NCBI GenBank assembly: GCA_027319095.1
Contig: DAHVNW010000007.1
Coordinates: forward strand, 1-54,008
Source: a bacterium
Lineage (GTDB): Bacteria > SZUA-79 > Acidulodesulfobacterales > Acidulodesulfobacteraceae
Direction of reading: 5' to 3'
DNA: 54,008 bases
The position numbers and the translations under genes were made by a program. Below, one piece after another: positions 51,899 through 54,008 of the stretch; within the stretch, counting starts at the first letter, position 1; each line of letters begins with the position of its first letter. A model generated the notes under the pieces. The model was given only the letters and a program-made list of their open reading frames with translations, did not search any database and had not been told where the DNA came from.

Positions 51899-53308
51899 AT
51901 GAATCGTATCGATAACGCGGATAATGAGCCGAAAACGAACCGGATAGAAGCGGCGGAAAGAGTATTCGAATATGGATATCGTGACAAAGAAAAGAAAGAA
52001 AAAGGAGCAAGGAGCCCTTTTCAAGTTGACAGGGACAGAATAATACATTCGAGCGCTTTCAGGAGAATGAGGAATAAGACCCAGGTTTTCGGCGTGTTTA
52101 CTCTCGATTATTACAGGACGAGGCTTACGCATTCGCTTGAAGTATCGCAGATAGCAAGAGCTATAGCATCTATTTTAAATAAAAAATACTATTTGAACAT
52201 AGACATAGACCTAATCGAAGCCGTTTCGCTTGCGCACGACATAGGGCATCCGCCTTTCGGACATCTCGGAGAGCTTATTATCAACGAAGAGCTTAAAAAA
52301 GCGACCGGCGGCGAATGCGGTTTTGAGGCAAATGCGCAAAATATAAGAATACTTAATTTCTTGGAAAAAAAATTCTACGATTCGAAAAACAATAAAATAT
52401 ACGGAATAAATCCTACCCTTAAAACCATAGATGGAATTTTAAAATATAAGATGCCTTATTCCTTATCCGATAAAAAAAAGCATTTTATATACGACGGCGA
52501 TATTTTTATCCTCGAAAGGCTTCATGGAAAAGACTTCATCCAATATTTAAAGAATTTTTCAAGGTTATTAAACGACGCAAAAAACAAGGAAGCCAGGGAA
52601 AATTTTTTCGAGGCGTCGAGATGCATCGAATGTCAAATATTAAACGCCGCCGACGATATCGCTTACGCCACCCACGACATAGAAGACGGGATAGAATCTA
52701 AACTTATCGATTTAGGCGGACATTTTAAGGTCAACAAATATATAAAAAACGAAAAAATAGCCGTTCAGGTAGATAATTTCTTTGAAAACCTAAGGAATAT
52801 TTTTAATCGCGGAGAATCTTCGATGTATCGCATAAAAGTAAAAACGGATTTAAAAGAATTTTTTTCCAATTATATCTCAAAATTTATTTTAAATATAGAT
52901 TTGGAAAATAGAAAAAATATCGCTGTAAGAATGAAATCCAAATTTAATTTAGAAATTCCGATAGATTTGGGCGACGATTCCTATAAATATGCCGTCGTAT
53001 GGAAAAAGGGCGTTAACCTCGAAATTAGCGCGCTTAAACAGATTTCCTACACGCTCGTTATGGAAAACAGGGAAATACTTTTCAACAGGTATAAGGCGGA
53101 ACATATGGTTAGGAGTCTGTTTGAGGTTTTTTCAGATATTAAAAACATAAAGCTTTACCCCGACGATTTTAACGAACTTTACGAGTCCGGGTTTTACGGC
53201 GGTTTCGGGCAATACGGGTTTCAAGTAATGTGCGCCGACTATATAAGCGGAATGACCGACATGTATGCGATGAAATTATATTCGTCTTTGTTCGATGCGG
53301 GAACTTAA
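51899..53308 (+). CDS. dgt: dGTPase-like HD-domain triphosphohydrolase
   Basis: This 469-residue protein has the dGTPase pattern: HSSAFRRMRNKTQVFG, TRLTHSLEVSQIARAI, SLAHDIGHPPFGHLGE (HD pair) and NAADDIAYATHDIEDG. These enzymes hydrolyse dGTP (and often other dNTPs) to the nucleoside and tripolyphosphate, limiting dNTP pools and sometimes phage replication. SD GGGAGGA stands before the ATG. Its last four bases overlap the convergent gmhA. Confidence 0.9.
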   Translation: MNRIDNADNEPKTNRIEAAERVFEYGYRDKEKKEKGARSPFQVDRDRIIHSSAFRRMRNKTQVFGVFTLDYYRTRLTHSLEVSQIARAIASILNKKYYLNIDIDLIEAVSLAHDIGHPPFGHLGELIINEELKKATGGECGFEANAQNIRILNFLEKKFYDSKNNKIYGINPTLKTIDGILKYKMPYSLSDKKKHFIYDGDIFILERLHGKDFIQYLKNFSRLLNDAKNKEARENFFEASRCIECQILNAADDIAYATHDIEDGIESKLIDLGGHFKVNKYIKNEKIAVQVDNFFENLRNIFNRGESSMYRIKVKTDLKEFFSNYISKFILNIDLENRKNIAVRMKSKFNLEIPIDLGDDSYKYAVVWKKGVNLEISALKQISYTLVMENREILFNRYKAEHMVRSLFEVFSDIKNIKLYPDDFNELYESGFYGGFGQYGFQVMCADYISGMTDMYAMKLYSSLFDAGT

Positions 53309-53889
53309 GCGGAAATTAAGCCGTTTTCCACGATCTCGCATATAATATGGGCTATAAATATATGGTTTTCCTGAATGCGCGGAGTGTCTTTCGACGGAAT
53401 TTTAATCAATAGGTCGCACATTCCGCTTTCTCCCATTTTGCCGCCTCCTTCGCCGGTAAATCCTATGATTTTCATTCCTATATTTTTGGCGGTATTTATG
53501 GCGGAGATAATATTTCCGGAATTTCCTGACGTCGATATTCCCCAGAATACGTCGTCCTTTCTCGCATTTGCTTCGAGCTGGCGCGAAAAAACCGCCGTAA
53601 AGTCGTAATCGTTTGCTATTGCCGTAAGGTTAGACGTATTTACGGTAAGGCTTTCGGCGGCAAGCGCCTTCCGTTCCTTGTAAAACCGGGAAACAAGCTC
53701 TGCGGCTATATGTTGGGCATCCGCCGCAGAACCGCCGTTTCCGGCGATAAAAACTTTTCCGCCGTTATCGTATGACGATATAATAGTTTTAGATATTTCT
53801 TCTATGGTTTTTAAAATTTCTGCGTTTTCCGAAGAAAGCGACAAGAGGGTTTTCGCTTCGTCGAATCTTTTTATTATCAAGTTTTGCAT
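53305..53889 (-). CDS. gmhA: Sedoheptulose-7-phosphate isomerase
   Basis: This 194-residue SIS-domain enzyme makes D-glycero-D-manno-heptose 7-phosphate, the first step to LPS core heptose. FIAGNGGSAADAQHIAAELVSRF, FWGISTSGNSGNIISA, GFTGEGGGKM and the catalytic TPRIQENHIFIAHIICE are family signatures. It supports an outer membrane with LPS. No other heptose genes are near. Confidence 0.95.
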   Translation of the reverse strand: MQNLIIKRFDEAKTLLSLSSENAEILKTIEEISKTIISSYDNGGKVFIAGNGGSAADAQHIAAELVSRFYKERKALAAESLTVNTSNLTAIANDYDFTAVFSRQLEANARKDDVFWGISTSGNSGNIISAINTAKNIGMKIIGFTGEGGGKMGESGMCDLLIKIPSKDTPRIQENHIFIAHIICEIVENGLISA

Positions 53890-53972
53890 AATGTTTTATT
53901 CTCCTTCCTCCTTGCATAGGCAAAGTTTTAATAGGCTAATTAGCTTTTATAGGGAGGAAAACGAGGAAAAGG

Positions 53973-54008
53973 GGTCGGATTTATTTTTATTTAAAAATAA
54001 ATCCGACC
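53973..54008. repeat. Perfect REP-like palindrome at the window edge
   Basis: GGTCGGATTTATTTTT and its exact complement form a 16-bp stem with a 4-nt loop. It is preceded by GG, giving the GGGGTCNNATTTAT start typical of REP-type palindromes, as at 29575. It may continue past the window. Confidence 0.8.

Overview
The window is an AT-rich bacterial chromosome segment with tight gene packing. It comes from a Gram-negative cell: it has a TolC-type outer-membrane channel, GmhA for LPS heptose, and a type I secretion system. Two rubredoxins, a rubredoxin-like protein and a short ThiC with a C-x2-C-x3-C cluster point to an anaerobic or microaerophilic life. Gene content is deltaproteobacteria-like; an uncultured acidophilic lineage such as Acidulodesulfobacterales is possible, but this is a guess from style and not from a marker gene.

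Layout. (1) 1-3500: the end of a PsiE-like membrane protein, tRNA-Pro, a radical SAM DNA-modification/repair-type protein and a DUF3108 protein, then a scarred intergenic stretch with a degenerate insertion-sequence end, a 3' copy of tRNA-Pro and a 169-bp inverted-repeat element. (2) 3503-6882: a tail-to-tail c-di-GMP pair, a CHASE3-GAF-PAS-GGDEF cyclase facing a globin-coupled HD-GYP phosphodiesterase. (3) 6938-29145: a cell-surface locus. A leftward operon (FkbM methyltransferase, triple glycosyltransferase, sulfatase-like/PAPS-reductase-like fusion) and a rightward operon (TolC, T1SS ABC exporter, membrane-fusion protein) leave from back-to-back near-consensus promoters. The exporter genes are followed by a large RsaA-like S-layer or surface protein with its own strong promoter, long leader, SD and terminator. 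GDP-mannose 4,6-dehydratase, an orphan pilin-like protein, a sulfotransferase-methyltransferase fusion and an Aas-like acyl ligase follow. (4) 29628-31863: a small accessory patch (Fic protein lacking the catalytic His, a frameshifted antitoxin-like gene, a PD-(D/E)XK protein) next to tRNA-Lys, plus a 47-aa membrane protein. (5) 32187-54008: mostly housekeeping genes: thiE, thiC, thiD, a DUF815 ATPase, ROK kinase, rpsF-rpsR-DUF2232-rplI-dnaB, DivIVA, YggT, PolX, rubredoxins, an eukaryote-like ArgRS, Opp/Dpp ATPases, a DksA-like protein, dGTPase and GmhA.

How it fits together. The best candidate for an undescribed system is region 3. It reads as a module that exports a low-charge S-layer-like protein by type I secretion and builds a methylated, probably sulfated surface glycan: a PAPS-binding sulfotransferase at one end, a sulfatase-like/PAPS-reductase-like fusion at the other, with glycosyltransferases and GDP-mannose chemistry between. 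The Caulobacter rsaA locus is a partial parallel (T1SS genes beside gmd and polysaccharide genes), but the sulfate-handling genes are not part of that model. The link between the sulfate genes and the surface protein is inference from position only.

A second signal is a near-identical ~20-bp trailer lying exactly 3 nt after the CCA of tRNA-Pro, of tRNA-Lys, and of the tRNA-Pro fragment, which hints at a repeated tRNA 3'-end element or integration boundary.
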